Of a stretch of DNA of 64,000 bases, positions 22,934-31,239 are shown in pieces. Under the pieces are notes generated by a model. That model saw only the letters and a list, made by a program, of their open reading frames with translations. It was not told where the DNA came from and did not search any database. The stretch is taken from contig JADKJZ010000007.1 of NCBI GenBank assembly GCA_016720805.1, forward strand, positions 1 to 64,000, read 5' to 3'. Source of the stretch: Gemmatimonadota bacterium (GTDB lineage: Bacteria; Gemmatimonadota; Gemmatimonadetes; Gemmatimonadales; GWC2-71-9). Position 1 is the stretch's first letter; the number at the start of each line of letters is the position of its first letter. The position numbers were made by a program, and so were the translations under genes.

Positions 22934-24553
22934 TTACTTCCGAGTGAAGGCGGGGGGCGTCATCAGCAGGCGCGTTCGCGGATCGAGGACGACATCTCGC
23001 GGCGCCCGGGCGCTGGGGATCTCGACTCGCGTGCTGACGCCCGTGAACTCGATGGTCGAGACGGTCGTCGCTCCGGCACTGTCGGGCACGATGCCGACAT
23101 CCAGCGCCAGGCGGTACGGCGTTCCGGCCTGGGTCTGTCGAAGCTCGACAACGACCACCTTCCGGGCGTCATCCCAGCTCCACGTTCCCGCGAGTGCGGG
23201 AGAGATGGTGCGATGCAGCCACTGCTCGAAGAACCAGCCGAGTGACTGGCCCGACACCTCTTCCATCACCCGTTGCAGGTCTGCGGACGAGGCATTCGCG
23301 TCGCGATAGCGCTTCGAGTACTCGCGGATCCCGGCCCGGAAGAGATCCTCGCCGAGCTGGATGCGGAGCATGTGGAGGACCCAAGCCCCCTTCTGGTAGA
23401 CCAGGTTCGGGATCACACCGCGGAGGTCCGCCGGGTTGGCATGGACCACCGGATGATTGACCCGCGTCTCGGCCGCAAGCGCCGTCGTCCGGGCGCGCTG
23501 GAGCCCGGTGACGAAGGCGTCGCGCCCGTCGTAGTGCTCGGTGAACAGCAGCGTGAAGTAAGTGGCGAAGCCTTCGCTGAGCCAGGCATCGTCCCAGTCA
23601 TTCTCGGTGACGGCGTCGCCGAACCACTGATGCGCGATCTCGTGCGCCACCAGCGACGTCTGCGGCGTGGTGCGGACCGTCGTCTCGCCGTAGAAGATCA
23701 CGCTGGCGTGCTCCGTGCCACCGCCCCCAAAAGCGGCCGCCACGTTGGCAAGCTTCTCGTACGGGTACGGACCGATGTAGTCGCTGAAGAACTCCACCGC
23801 CTGCCGCGCCGGTGCCTCGTAAGTCAGGATGCCGTTCTCCATCTCCTGGTAGGCGACCCAGGTCTGCAGCGCCACGCCCCGGACCGTGCCAGCATGATGG
23901 ACCGCGAACTGGGCGACACCGATCGCATTCAACCACGACGAGATGGGCACCGACTGCTTCCAGTGCGTCCGCTTGGTGCCGTCGGCCCGGGAGATCTCGG
24001 ACTGGAGCAGACCATTGGCGACGACGGCGTACTTGGTCGGCGCCGTGACGATGAACTCGCTCGTTGCCTTGTCTGATGGGTGGTCGATCATCGGCAGCCA
24101 CTGCCGTGCCAAGTCGGGCCAGTTCCACGAGAAGAAGCAGCGCTCCTTGAACTTGTTGAGTCCCACCATCAGGCCGCCGGCCGGAATGCCGTGGTACCGC
24201 ACCCGGAAGCGGCGCAGCTCACCCGCCGCCGGCGCACGGCCCAGCGTCATGGTGAGATGGTTCTCACGATGCGTGAATGGCACCGCCACGCCATCACTGG
24301 TCACCTCGGCCACCGCCATCCCCTTCCCGTTCGCCACGGTTGCGAGGTCAAGGAAGAAGGTGGTCAGTCCGCCCTTGATGAATCGCACGGTGACCGTCGC
24401 GTCGCCAGCCAGGTCATCGGTCGAGTCGTTGAGTGCCAGCTCGAAGCGATAGTGCTGCACGTCGATCCCCGGCTGACGCGGGTAGGCGTCGCGCATGGCC
24501 GGCGGCGTGCCGACGAGGCCAGCGGCGAGTCCGACGAGGGTCCACAGATGCAT
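22934..24553 (-). CDS. Secreted M1-family metallopeptidase
   Basis: 539-residue exported aminopeptidase-like zinc peptidase. Weak signal peptide MHLWTLVGLAAGLVGTPPA. N-terminal saddle domain to about residue 240. The catalytic domain carries GGGGTEHASVIF (in place of the usual GAMEN motif) and the zinc site HEIAH (His304, Glu305, His308) with Glu327 eighteen residues further on in WLSEGFATYF. It lacks the large helical C-terminal domain of PepN, as in shorter secreted bacterial M1 enzymes. The ATG at 24553 is chosen for the signal peptide; the open frame extends further without similarity. It lies 50 bases downstream of the amidase gene and 21 bases before the M24 peptidase. Confidence 0.9.
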   Translation of the reverse strand: MHLWTLVGLAAGLVGTPPAMRDAYPRQPGIDVQHYRFELALNDSTDDLAGDATVTVRFIKGGLTTFFLDLATVANGKGMAVAEVTSDGVAVPFTHRENHLTMTLGRAPAAGELRRFRVRYHGIPAGGLMVGLNKFKERCFFSWNWPDLARQWLPMIDHPSDKATSEFIVTAPTKYAVVANGLLQSEISRADGTKRTHWKQSVPISSWLNAIGVAQFAVHHAGTVRGVALQTWVAYQEMENGILTYEAPARQAVEFFSDYIGPYPYEKLANVAAAFGGGGTEHASVIFYGETTVRTTPQTSLVAHEIAHQWFGDAVTENDWDDAWLSEGFATYFTLLFTEHYDGRDAFVTGLQRARTTALAAETRVNHPVVHANPADLRGVIPNLVYQKGAWVLHMLRIQLGEDLFRAGIREYSKRYRDANASSADLQRVMEEVSGQSLGWFFEQWLHRTISPALAGTWSWDDARKVVVVELRQTQAGTPYRLALDVGIVPDSAGATTVSTIEFTGVSTRVEIPSARAPRDVVLDPRTRLLMTPPAFTRK

Positions 24554-24602
24554 CGCGAGCGTCTCCGGGGGGCTGTGCGTGTGGGGTGAAGCGGGTGGTG
24601 CC

Positions 24603-26188
24603 CTAGCCCAGCACTTTCGGTGCGACGAACCGCTTCGACGCCTGCTCGTAGCTGTGCGCGAGCGCGAGGAGACGTGCATCGCTCCCCGGCAGTCCGACGA
24701 ACGAGAGGTTGCCCCCCGGCATGCCGTCGCTGCCAAGGCCGCTCGGCACGGAGACCTCCGGAAGGCCGAGCCAGTTGCCGTAGCCGAGCGTGGTGCGGAT
24801 ATCGGGCCAATTGTCGACGGCACGGGGCGCGGGAAACGGCATCGTCGGATAGACCATCGCCTCGATCCGCTGCTGCCGGAACGACTCGGCCAGCTGCGCG
24901 GTGACCTCGGCGCGTGAGCGTGCGAACGACACCCCTGCGGGATCGGTCTCGTACGGCTGCACCATCAGCTTCGCCATCGCCTCCCATTCCTTGGGGAGGA
25001 CGTCGTAGAACTTCTGGAACGCGGCGAGCCCCTTTCGGACACTCGCTTCGGCATTCGCACTGCCCTGCCGCTGGAAATAGCGGAGGAGGGCGTTGGCGGT
25101 GGCGGCAGGCGAATTCGGATCGGGGCGAGCGTCCTGCCGGGCCGTGGCTGAGGCGGTGAAGCGTTGCCGCACGGTCGCGCGGGTCACCTCCGGGGCGAAC
25201 GGCTCAACCACGGCGCCGGCGCGCGTGAGGTCAGCGATGGCCCGATCGAAGATGGCCACCGACGCGGCGGGCATCTGGTCGCGCGGGACGTGGAACTCCA
25301 CCAGGCCGAGTCGGGCGCCTTGCAGGGCATTCGCATCGAGGGTGGCGAGGGTGCCGCGTCGCCACGGTGCGGTCAGCGCGAGACCGTCGGACGCATCGGG
25401 GCCGGCGATCGCGTCGAGCATCAAGGCCGCGTCGGCCACGAAGCGCGACAGGGGTCCGTGGGTGTCGAGGTACGGCCAGGTCGGGATCACACCACTGCGC
25501 GGGACGAGGCCGAAGGTCGGCTTCATCCCGACGACGCCGGTGAACTGGGCGGGGATGCGGTTGGAGCCGCCGTCATCGGTGCCGAGCGCGGCGAAGGCGA
25601 TCCCGCAGGCCACTGACACCGCCGACCCGGCGCTCGAGCCACCAGGGGTCTTGATATTGGCCGAATCGTATGGGTTGATCACCTGGCCAGAGAGCGACGC
25701 GGTGCCGTTGCCGCGGTAGGCGAAGTCGTCGGCGGCCGTCTTGCCGAGGATGACGGCGCCGGCGGCGCGGAGCCGGGCGACCTCCAACGAGTCGTGGCGT
25801 ACCGGCTCAGGAAAGAGCTCCGCCCAGGCGGCACTCGAGGAGGTGGTCGGGAGGCCGGCCATATCGTAGATCGACTTCGCAAAGAGCGGCACGCCATCGA
25901 GCGGACCGCGGAGCGCGCCACGACGGGCGCGAAGGTCCGAGGCACGCGCGTCGGCGAGGGCACGGTCGCTGAGCAGGTCCGTCGAGTGGAGGCGGTGGTT
26001 CCAGGCGTAGCTGCGGTCGATGGCCTCGCGGGTGACCGAGGTGGCGGTCCACTCCCCGCGCGCGCGGCCGGCCTGGAATTCCAGGATGGTGCCGGCGAGT
26101 GGCTCGGGGGGAGCGCGGGCCAGCGGAGGTGCGGCGCGGCGAAGAGGGCGCCGAGGGTCTCGAGGGCTTCGCGACGAGTGAGGGGCAT
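24603..26188 (-). CDS. Exported amidase (amidase signature family), apparent frameshift
   Basis: Ser-cisSer-Lys hydrolase of amides, about 528 residues after correction. Start ATG at 26188 gives MPLTRREALETLGALFAAP, a TAT-like signal. The frame shifts at the run of six G (26106-26111). After adding one base, the sequence reads on as EPLAGTILEFQAGRARGEW through GPLDGVPLFAKSIYD without a break. Catalytic motifs: VILGKTAADDFAY (Lys), TPGGSSAGSA (cis-Ser) and GTDDGGSNRIPAQFTG (nucleophile Ser in GGS). Taken literally, the downstream frame starts at 25892 and lacks the first 100 residues. First gene of the amidase-M1-M24 operon. Confidence 0.82.
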
Positions 26189-26361
26189 GAGGAAGTTTAC
26201 AGCCATTCTGCGGGTGGCGGGGTGGCAGGTGGCGGACGGGGAGATTGAAGTAGCTTCAATCGGCAGGCGAGTCTGCTGTGACATCCGGGAGGCGACATGA
26301 CGTTCGGCGACGAGGGTACCATGTCCGCAGGCGAGCAGGCAGGACGATTGGGGAGTCACGA

Positions 26362-27477
26362 GTGATCGGCGGGCCACGTCGTCGGTGGCGCGTCCTCGCG
26401 TCCCTGCTTGTCGCGGCGCCTCTGCAGGGCCAGACTCCGCCGTGGCGCCTTCTCCGCGAATCGGGCTTCACCATTCCGAGCACGATCGCCAACGCCAACT
26501 CGATTGCGCTCCTGCCGAACGGCCACCTGCTCCTGCGCGACAACCGACCGCCATATATCCATATCATCGATCGCACCGGCCGTTCGATCCGTGCCTTCGT
26601 CGAGCATGGCGCCGGGCCCGGACATGCCACGAATCCGGTGCGCATCGGCTACCTGAATGGCCAGGTCTGGTTGTGGGACACCGCGACCCAGCGTCTCAGC
26701 TATTTCACCCTGGAGGGCGTCCTTCAGCGCGAACTCCCGTTGGCCATTCATGGAGACGTCATTCCTCGCGCGGCGAACCGCTTCGTGGTGCTGCCCTTCT
26801 TTGTCTACTCCCCAGGCGGCGATTCGATGCGCACGATCACGATCAATGCGATCGACTCCACCGGTCGCCTGAAAGAGCGGCTCTTCAGCTACACCGGTGC
26901 GATCCCGACGCTCACGGTTCCGGCAGGAGGCGGCCGCACGACCGTCGGCGGCCAGCCATACTTTCAGGTGCCCTATCAATCAGTGTTCCCCCATGGCAAC
27001 GGACTCGCGGTGGCCTTTCCCGCGGTCATGCGTCGCGGGACGAGGACCGCGTTCAGGCTTGTACGGATGGATGAATCGGGAAAGCGCCTCTTCGACGGCT
27101 GGGTGAACGTCCCCGGCGTTCGCACCGGGCCGAGGCAGCTCGACGAGGCCGTTGCGTATCTGACGACCGGCCCTGCGGCCAAGGATCCGGCGTACGCCGG
27201 CCGGGTCCGGAAGGCGGTGCGCGTCCCCGCATTCCTCCCGGCCTTCACCGTCGCGATGGTCGGGCCTGGTGGCGAGACCTGGCTGCGAGACTTCGCCCTT
27301 GGCCGGGGAGGCCCCGGATGGTTCGTCGTTTCGGCGACGGGCAGCCTGCTCGGCCGCGTCACCCTTGGCCGCGATGAACAACTGGCCTCCATCACCCCGG
27401 ACGGCCGCCTCGTGGTTCGTGGCGAGGGTGCCGATGGCGAGCCAACGCTGACCTTCTACCGGGTCGACCGGCGCTGA
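26362..27477 (+). CDS. Secreted six-bladed beta-propeller protein
   Basis: 371-residue beta-propeller. GTG at 26362 gives a short basic N-terminus and hydrophobic core WRVLASLLVAAPLQGQ typical of a signal peptide; the frame is open from 26278 but the earlier part is Arg-rich. Signature here is diverged to EHGAGPGHAT (GPGH in place of GPGE). Blade motifs NGHLLLRDNRPPYIHIIDRTG, DTATQRLSYFTLEG and the end strand PTLTFYRVDRR. Divergent from the amidase operon. Function unknown. Confidence 0.78.
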   Translation: MIGGPRRRWRVLASLLVAAPLQGQTPPWRLLRESGFTIPSTIANANSIALLPNGHLLLRDNRPPYIHIIDRTGRSIRAFVEHGAGPGHATNPVRIGYLNGQVWLWDTATQRLSYFTLEGVLQRELPLAIHGDVIPRAANRFVVLPFFVYSPGGDSMRTITINAIDSTGRLKERLFSYTGAIPTLTVPAGGGRTTVGGQPYFQVPYQSVFPHGNGLAVAFPAVMRRGTRTAFRLVRMDESGKRLFDGWVNVPGVRTGPRQLDEAVAYLTTGPAAKDPAYAGRVRKAVRVPAFLPAFTVAMVGPGGETWLRDFALGRGGPGWFVVSATGSLLGRVTLGRDEQLASITPDGRLVVRGEGADGEPTLTFYRVDRR

Positions 27478-27548
27478 GCGGCGGGGTGGCGCCTTGTGGT
27501 CCGCCATCCCGCTGTAGCTTCAAGGAATCCCAATCCAGAGAGGTCCCG

Positions 27549-28043
27549 GTGCCCCGAGTCACCACCACCGCCGTATACATCGTGACGAGCGCCGCGCTCC
27601 TCGCTGCCTGCTCCTCGAGTACGCCCACGCCGTCGACGACCCCAACGACTGCACCCAGCGCCGCCGCCACGGCGACCACCGTGGCCGCGCGGCTCCCGGC
27701 GTGCACCGGCCCGGTCGCGGACAACCGGGTCTTCGCCTTTGATGAGGTCCACGTGCCGCCCGCGTATCGCGATGGGCCCGCAGTCAGGTACCCTGCCGCA
27801 CTCCGACAGGCCGGCGTAAGTGGCCGGGCCACGCTCTCCTACATCGTGAACGGCGATGGCGCCGTCGACAGCACGAGCGTCACGGTGGTCTCCGCCACCA
27901 ACCCTGCCTTCGAGGCACCATCGCGAACGGTGGTGGCCGCGACGCGCTTCTGGCCGGGATGCCGTGATGGCACGCCGGTGCGCACCCGCGTCACGCAGGC
28001 GATCATGTTCGACGCCAAGCGCGATGGAACCGGGGCCCCGTGA
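27549..28043 (+). CDS. Lipoprotein with TonB C-terminal domain
   Basis: 164-residue predicted lipoprotein. GTG start with GAGAGG upstream; signal ends LLAAC with the lipid-bearing Cys at about residue 20, followed by a Ser/Thr/Pro/Ala linker that spans the periplasm. Residues 75-160 match a TonB_C fold: VRYPAALRQAGVSGRATLSY, NGDGAVDSTSVTVVSAT and GTPVRTRVTQAIMF. Because it is lipid-anchored rather than carrying a TonB membrane helix, it may act in envelope organisation rather than as the energy transducer. Overlaps the next gene by 4 bases. Confidence 0.82.
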   Translation: MPRVTTTAVYIVTSAALLAACSSSTPTPSTTPTTAPSAAATATTVAARLPACTGPVADNRVFAFDEVHVPPAYRDGPAVRYPAALRQAGVSGRATLSYIVNGDGAVDSTSVTVVSATNPAFEAPSRTVVAATRFWPGCRDGTPVRTRVTQAIMFDAKRDGTGAP

Positions 28044-28507
28044 GGGCGCTGCTGGCGCTGGCCATCGTTGCGACGGTCCCATTGCCGATACCAGGACAGA
28101 GCGAGGCATCCTACGACGCCTTCCTGCGTCAGGTCGTGCTCACTCGAACCGGTGGCTACGGCCACCCCACCGGCATCAGTTATCAGGCCGCCGACTCCAC
28201 GACGATGCGCCTGCTCGGCAGCAACGATTCGCTCCGCGTCACACAGCCAAACGCCTCATCCCCCATCGATTGCCCCAGCGCCACCAGCGATCGGGGGCGC
28301 TGGACCGGCGGCTACCTGGTCAAGGTGTCCGACTCGGCAAACGCCGAGGCGGGCGTCCGGCGCATCACTGTCGAACTGTCGTGCACCAGTCACGTGGTTA
28401 TCCGGAATGAGAAGCCGACCAGGTTTTGGGAGCTCGGCGTCTGGGACGTCATCCACGACGCGAGCGGGTGGCGCGTGTTGCGGCAGATCTCACGGCGGAT
28501 GACATGA
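28040..28507 (+). CDS. Secreted hypothetical protein
   Basis: 155-residue exported protein. GTG start overlapping the preceding TGA; signal peptide MRALLALAIVATVPLPIPGQ. The mature part contains two Cys (IDCPSATSD and LSCTSHVV) and ends in HDASGWRVLRQISRRMT, a pattern seen in NTF2-like or Ig-like small domains, but I cannot name a family. The stop overlaps the start of the PhzF gene, so 27549-29367 is one coupled unit. Confidence 0.65.
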   Translation: MRALLALAIVATVPLPIPGQSEASYDAFLRQVVLTRTGGYGHPTGISYQAADSTTMRLLGSNDSLRVTQPNASSPIDCPSATSDRGRWTGGYLVKVSDSANAEAGVRRITVELSCTSHVVIRNEKPTRFWELGVWDVIHDASGWRVLRQISRRMT

Positions 28508-29367
28508 GCGACAGGGGAGCGGCCGCCGAGGTCCAGCGCATCGCCGCGTTCTCCGACGGTCACACCGGCGGCAACCCCGCCGGGGTCTGGATCGGCGAGT
28601 CGTTTCCGACCGACGCGGAGATGCAGCGCACGGCGCATGAGGTCGGCTTCTCGGAAACCGCATTTGCGGTCCCGACGGCGACCGGATTCCGGGTCCGCTA
28701 TTTCGCGCCCGCGTCCGAGGTCCCCTTCTGCGGTCACGCCACCATTGCGCTCGGCGCCGCACTCGCCATGACCCACGGCGACGGCACCTTTGCCCTGACG
28801 CTGAACGACGCCGAGATCACGGTCGAGGGGCATCGTGACGGAATGATCGTTTCGGCCGCGCTGCAGTCGCCGCCGACCCGTAGCGCCCCGATCTCGCCGC
28901 TGCTGGTGTCGGAGGTGCTCGGCATCTTCGGCTACACGGCTGCCGACCTCGACCAGCGCATTCCTCCAGCCATGGCGCACGGCGGCGCGAATCATCTCGT
29001 CGTCATCCTCAAGTCGCGAGCGCTCCTCGCCGCGATGCGCTACGACCTGGACGCAGGCCGTGCCCTGATGCTGCGCGAGGGGCTGGTCACCATCCTCTTC
29101 GGCTGGGCCGAGTCGGCGCAGCGCTTCCACACGCGGAATCCCTTTGCGTCGGGCGGCGTCTACGAGGACCCGGCCACGGGCGCCGCGACCGCCGCCTTCG
29201 CAGGCTACCTGCGCGACATCGGCTGGCCGCATGGTGGCGTGATCGACATCGTACAGGGTGAGGACATGGGCATGCGATCCCTGCTCCGAGCGGAGATCCC
29301 GGAATCGCCAGGCAGCTCGATCCGCGTGTCGGGGACGGCGCGGGTGATGGCGTCGACTGGAAGCTGA
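28504..29367 (+). CDS. PhzF-family isomerase/epimerase-like protein
   Basis: 287-residue protein of the phenazine-biosynthesis PhzF / diaminopimelate-epimerase fold. N-terminal AAFSDGHTGGNPAGVW, then GFSETAF carrying the Glu equivalent to the catalytic Glu45 of PhzF, FRVRYFAPASEVPFCGHAT (also hallmark) and a C-terminal half with FASGGVYEDPATGAATAAFAGYL. All key motifs are present, so it is probably active. There are no other phenazine genes nearby, and most such proteins have unknown substrates. ATG at 28504 overlaps the previous stop. Confidence 0.9.
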   Translation: MSDRGAAAEVQRIAAFSDGHTGGNPAGVWIGESFPTDAEMQRTAHEVGFSETAFAVPTATGFRVRYFAPASEVPFCGHATIALGAALAMTHGDGTFALTLNDAEITVEGHRDGMIVSAALQSPPTRSAPISPLLVSEVLGIFGYTAADLDQRIPPAMAHGGANHLVVILKSRALLAAMRYDLDAGRALMLREGLVTILFGWAESAQRFHTRNPFASGGVYEDPATGAATAAFAGYLRDIGWPHGGVIDIVQGEDMGMRSLLRAEIPESPGSSIRVSGTARVMASTGS

Positions 29368-29522
29368 ACCTCGCTCTCAGGGTCCCGACGCTCCGACCGC
29401 CGATCGCTGACACTTTCCCGCGCCGGGCAACGTCCTGTTCTGGAACGCTACTCCAGCTACCCCAACATACCGCATGGCTGTCGCAGGTCGGCCGCCGGCC
29501 CTGCCTTGGTGAGGATCCTCCA

Positions 29523-29813
29523 ATGAACGAAGACCTGGCCGCGTCATTCATCTTCCTTGCCATCTCCGTCACGCTCAACCTCGCGCTGTTGGTCGGATGG
29601 TTCCGCTCCTCTCGACGGGCCAGCCGCTTCGAGAAGCGACTCTTCGCGTCTCCGGTGGCCGATGACCGCCGCGTCGAGCAGCTGGAGGGCGTCCTCGATT
29701 CGGTGGCCAGTCAGGTCGATCGGCTCGCCAGCGGCCAGGAATTTCTGAGCCGAGTCGTCGGCGAACGGAGTGCGCGGCTATCGGAGCGGCTCCAGGTCGA
29801 GACCCCCCATTAA
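29523..29813 (+). CDS. Small membrane-anchored coiled-coil protein
   Basis: 96 residues: one N-terminal membrane helix (about 8-28, ASFIFLAISVTLNLALLVGWF), a basic patch SSRRASRFEKR, then an amphipathic helix (50-90) with heptad-like spacing (VEQLEGVLDSVASQVDRLAS) suggesting a coiled coil. GAGG lies upstream of the ATG. Function unknown. Its TAA stop is one base upstream of the hairpin that covers the start of the gdx gene, so translation of this gene could influence the next. Confidence 0.65.
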   Translation: MNEDLAASFIFLAISVTLNLALLVGWFRSSRRASRFEKRLFASPVADDRRVEQLEGVLDSVASQVDRLASGQEFLSRVVGERSARLSERLQVETPH

Positions 29814-29849
29814 CATCAGGCTCTCCTCTTCGCTGGAGTCGTCCTGATG
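29814..29849 (+). promoter_or_regulatory. Hairpin that would hide the gdx ribosome-binding site and start codon
   Basis: Outer stem CATCAGG (29814-29820) pairs perfectly with CCTGATG (29843-29849), whose last three bases are the gdx start codon. An inner stem CTCC (29823-29826) pairs with GGAG (29835-29838), the only Shine-Dalgarno match for that start. The hairpin begins directly after the stop of the upstream gene. It lacks the two ACGR loops of the guanidine-II (mini-ykkC) riboswitch. Translational control is inference. Confidence 0.5.
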
Positions 29850-30182
29850 GCATGGGTCGCCCTGTTCGTGGCTGGTCTGCTGGAAATCGGTTGGGCCGTC
29901 GGGCTCAAGTACACCGAGGGCTTCACCCGGCTCTGGCCCACGGTTGGAACGGCCGCCGCCCTCGCCGCCAGTATGGGTCTGCTCGCGTTCGCGATGCGGA
30001 CCCTCCCGCTCGGCACCGCCTACGCCGTCTGGACCGGCATCGGCACCGTCGGCACGGCCATCCTCGGCATCGCCCTCTTCCGCGAACCCGCCACTGCACT
30101 TCGCATCACTTGCATCGCGATGATCGTCGCCGGCATCGTCGGCCTCAAGCTCGCTTCGGCCCCGCCAACCCCGGGATCATGA
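29847..30182 (+). CDS. sugE: Small multidrug resistance family exporter, Gdx/SugE type
   Basis: 111-residue four-helix SMR transporter working as an antiparallel dimer with proton exchange. The essential membrane Glu is in helix 1 (LLEIGWAVGLKYTEGF, Glu13). The KYTEGFTRLWPT stretch and the GTAYAVWTGIGTVG motif of helix 3 fit the SugE/Gdx subgroup, which exports guanidinium, rather than the EmrE-type Qac exporters. Its start codon lies in a hairpin. The stop overlaps the acetyltransferase start (ATGA). Subgroup assignment rests on sequence pattern only. Confidence 0.88.
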   Translation: MAWVALFVAGLLEIGWAVGLKYTEGFTRLWPTVGTAAALAASMGLLAFAMRTLPLGTAYAVWTGIGTVGTAILGIALFREPATALRITCIAMIVAGIVGLKLASAPPTPGS

Positions 30183-30760
30183 GCGCGCCCCCGCTCGAAC
30201 TGTCGGTCTCCCCCGAGCTGCGCCTGCGATCACTCCGCGCAACGCACGCTGGTGCGCTGCTCGCGGCCGTCGATGCCGACCGCGCGCTGTTCGAGACCTG
30301 GCTGCGCTGGGCTGCGGGTGTGCGTACCCGCGACGACGCGGCAGCGTTCATTGCGCGGGCGACGGAGGCGGAGGCCGAAGGCCGTGGCTTTCATCTCGGC
30401 CTCTGGCGAGACGGGATGCTGCTCGGCGGAGTGCCCTGCTGGTCGATCGACCCCGTGCATCGCGTGGCCGAGCTCGGCTACTGGCTTGGGAGCACGAGCC
30501 GCGGGAGTGGGCTCGCCGCCACAGCCACCAGAGCCGTGATGGCGTACCTCTTCGATCAGCGGGAGGTGAATCGCATCGAGTTCCAGTGTCGGATTGAGAA
30601 CGACGCCTCGCGGCGCACGGCCGAGCGTGTTGGCGGCCAACTCGAAGGCGTCCGGCGACAGTCGCACTGGGTCGGCGGTGCGTTCCGGGACCATGCCCTC
30701 TACGCGGTTCTGGCGCCAGAGTGGCGGGGTGGCGGGACAGATGTCAGGGCGGTGGGGTAG
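30179..30760 (+). CDS. RimJ/RimL-type GNAT N-acetyltransferase
   Basis: 193-residue acetyltransferase of the RimJ/RimL/SSAT group. Start of the domain: LRLRSLRATHAGALLAAV. The acetyl-CoA site is GYWLGSTSRGSGLAATATRAVMAY (motif A with RGSGLA). Later FQCRIENDASRRTAERVGGQLEG is the typical NxxSxxxAxxxG block, then the end strand HALYAVLAPEW. Probably acetylates an amino group on a protein N-terminus or small molecule. Translationally coupled with the exporter upstream. It is the last conventional gene before the integron-like cassettes. Confidence 0.88.
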   Translation: MSAPPLELSVSPELRLRSLRATHAGALLAAVDADRALFETWLRWAAGVRTRDDAAAFIARATEAEAEGRGFHLGLWRDGMLLGGVPCWSIDPVHRVAELGYWLGSTSRGSGLAATATRAVMAYLFDQREVNRIEFQCRIENDASRRTAERVGGQLEGVRRQSHWVGGAFRDHALYAVLAPEWRGGGTDVRAVG

Positions 30761-30839
30761 GTTCCACTGCAAGGATCGCGATCCGGGCTGAGCGACGGGA
30801 ATCCCAAAGTGTGGGCGCGACGCCGAGACCCCGGCGATG

Positions 30840-30896
30840 TCTGTTGCGCTTGCAGCGGTTCAGCGAGCAACAAACGACGTTGAATTGTTGTTAGCG
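30840..30896 (+). other. Integron-like recombination boundary upstream of higB (attI-like or relic)
   Basis: The cassette that carries higBA appears to begin at a GTTAGCG core (30890-30896), the same kind of core that ends the two attC sites downstream. Unlike them, the sequence before it has no palindromic partner ending in CTAAC, so it is not a folded attC. An attI-like site or a secondary insertion site would look like this. A dyad CAACAA (30868-30873) / TTGTTG (30885-30890) abuts the core. Confidence 0.4.
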
Positions 30897-30938
30897 TGAC
30901 TTGGCCATCTGGCGCGTTGTTACGCTACCCGTTATAAT
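30868..30938 (+). promoter_or_regulatory. higBA promoter with candidate operators
   Basis: A perfect TATAAT (30933-30938) lies 8 bases before the GTG of higB. No clear -35 box at the right spacing. Two dyads precede it: CAACAA-N11-TTGTTG (30868-30890) and TAGCGT (30892-30897) with ACGCTA (30922-30927). HigA-type antitoxins bind such dyads to repress their operon. If these are the operators, the cassette carries its own promoter, as toxin-antitoxin cassettes of chromosomal integrons usually do. Confidence 0.5.
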
Positions 30939-30945
30939 AGACCCC

Positions 30946-31239
30946 GTGATACGCTCCTTTGCCGACGCCGCGACCGAGGACCTCTTCAACGGCCTGAGCA
31001 GTCGGCGGGCGCGCCAAGCCTGCCCGGCCGCGATCTGGCCGGTCGTCCGACGGAAGCTCACCCAGCTCAACCGGGTGCGCGACCTCCAGGAGCTGAGCAT
31101 CCCGCCAGGCAATCGGTTGGAACGTCTCAAAGGGGACCGGGCCGGGCAACACAGCATTCGCATCAATGACCAATACCGGGTGTGCTTCCGGTGGGAGGAC
31201 GGCTATGTCGACGAAGTCGAAGTCACCGACTACCACTAA
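30946..31239 (+). CDS. higB: HigB-type RelE-superfamily toxin
   Basis: 97-residue ribosome-dependent mRNA endonuclease toxin. Family pattern is clear: an N-terminal IRSFADAATEDLFNG, the middle helix region ARQACPAAIWPVVRRKLTQL, then LERLKGDRAGQHSIRINDQYRVCFRWEDGY and a last strand VDEVEVTDYH. GTG start immediately after a TATAAT box. Overlaps higA by 35 bases, with the toxin-first order typical of higBA. Located in an integron-like cassette, where such systems are thought to stabilise arrays against loss. Confidence 0.92.
   Translation: MIRSFADAATEDLFNGLSSRRARQACPAAIWPVVRRKLTQLNRVRDLQELSIPPGNRLERLKGDRAGQHSIRINDQYRVCFRWEDGYVDEVEVTDYH

Noticed and set aside
28504..29367. Phenazine biosynthesis cluster suggested by the PhzF protein
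   Set aside because: No other phz-type genes nearby; PhzF relatives are widespread with unknown roles.
29814..29849. Mini-ykkC (guanidine-II) riboswitch in front of the SMR exporter
   Set aside because: Guanidine-II needs two hairpins with ACGR loops; only one hairpin is present, with a different loop. Kept as an unclassified occluding hairpin.
30179..30760. Acetyltransferase as another integron cassette, since acetyltransferases are frequent cassette genes
   Set aside because: It is coupled to the exporter upstream by a 4-base overlap and is not followed by an attC palindrome, so it belongs to the chromosomal operon.
30901..30938. TTGGCC at 30901 as the -35 box of the higBA promoter
   Set aside because: It lies 26 bases from TATAAT, far outside the 16-18 range. 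No convincing -35 was found.
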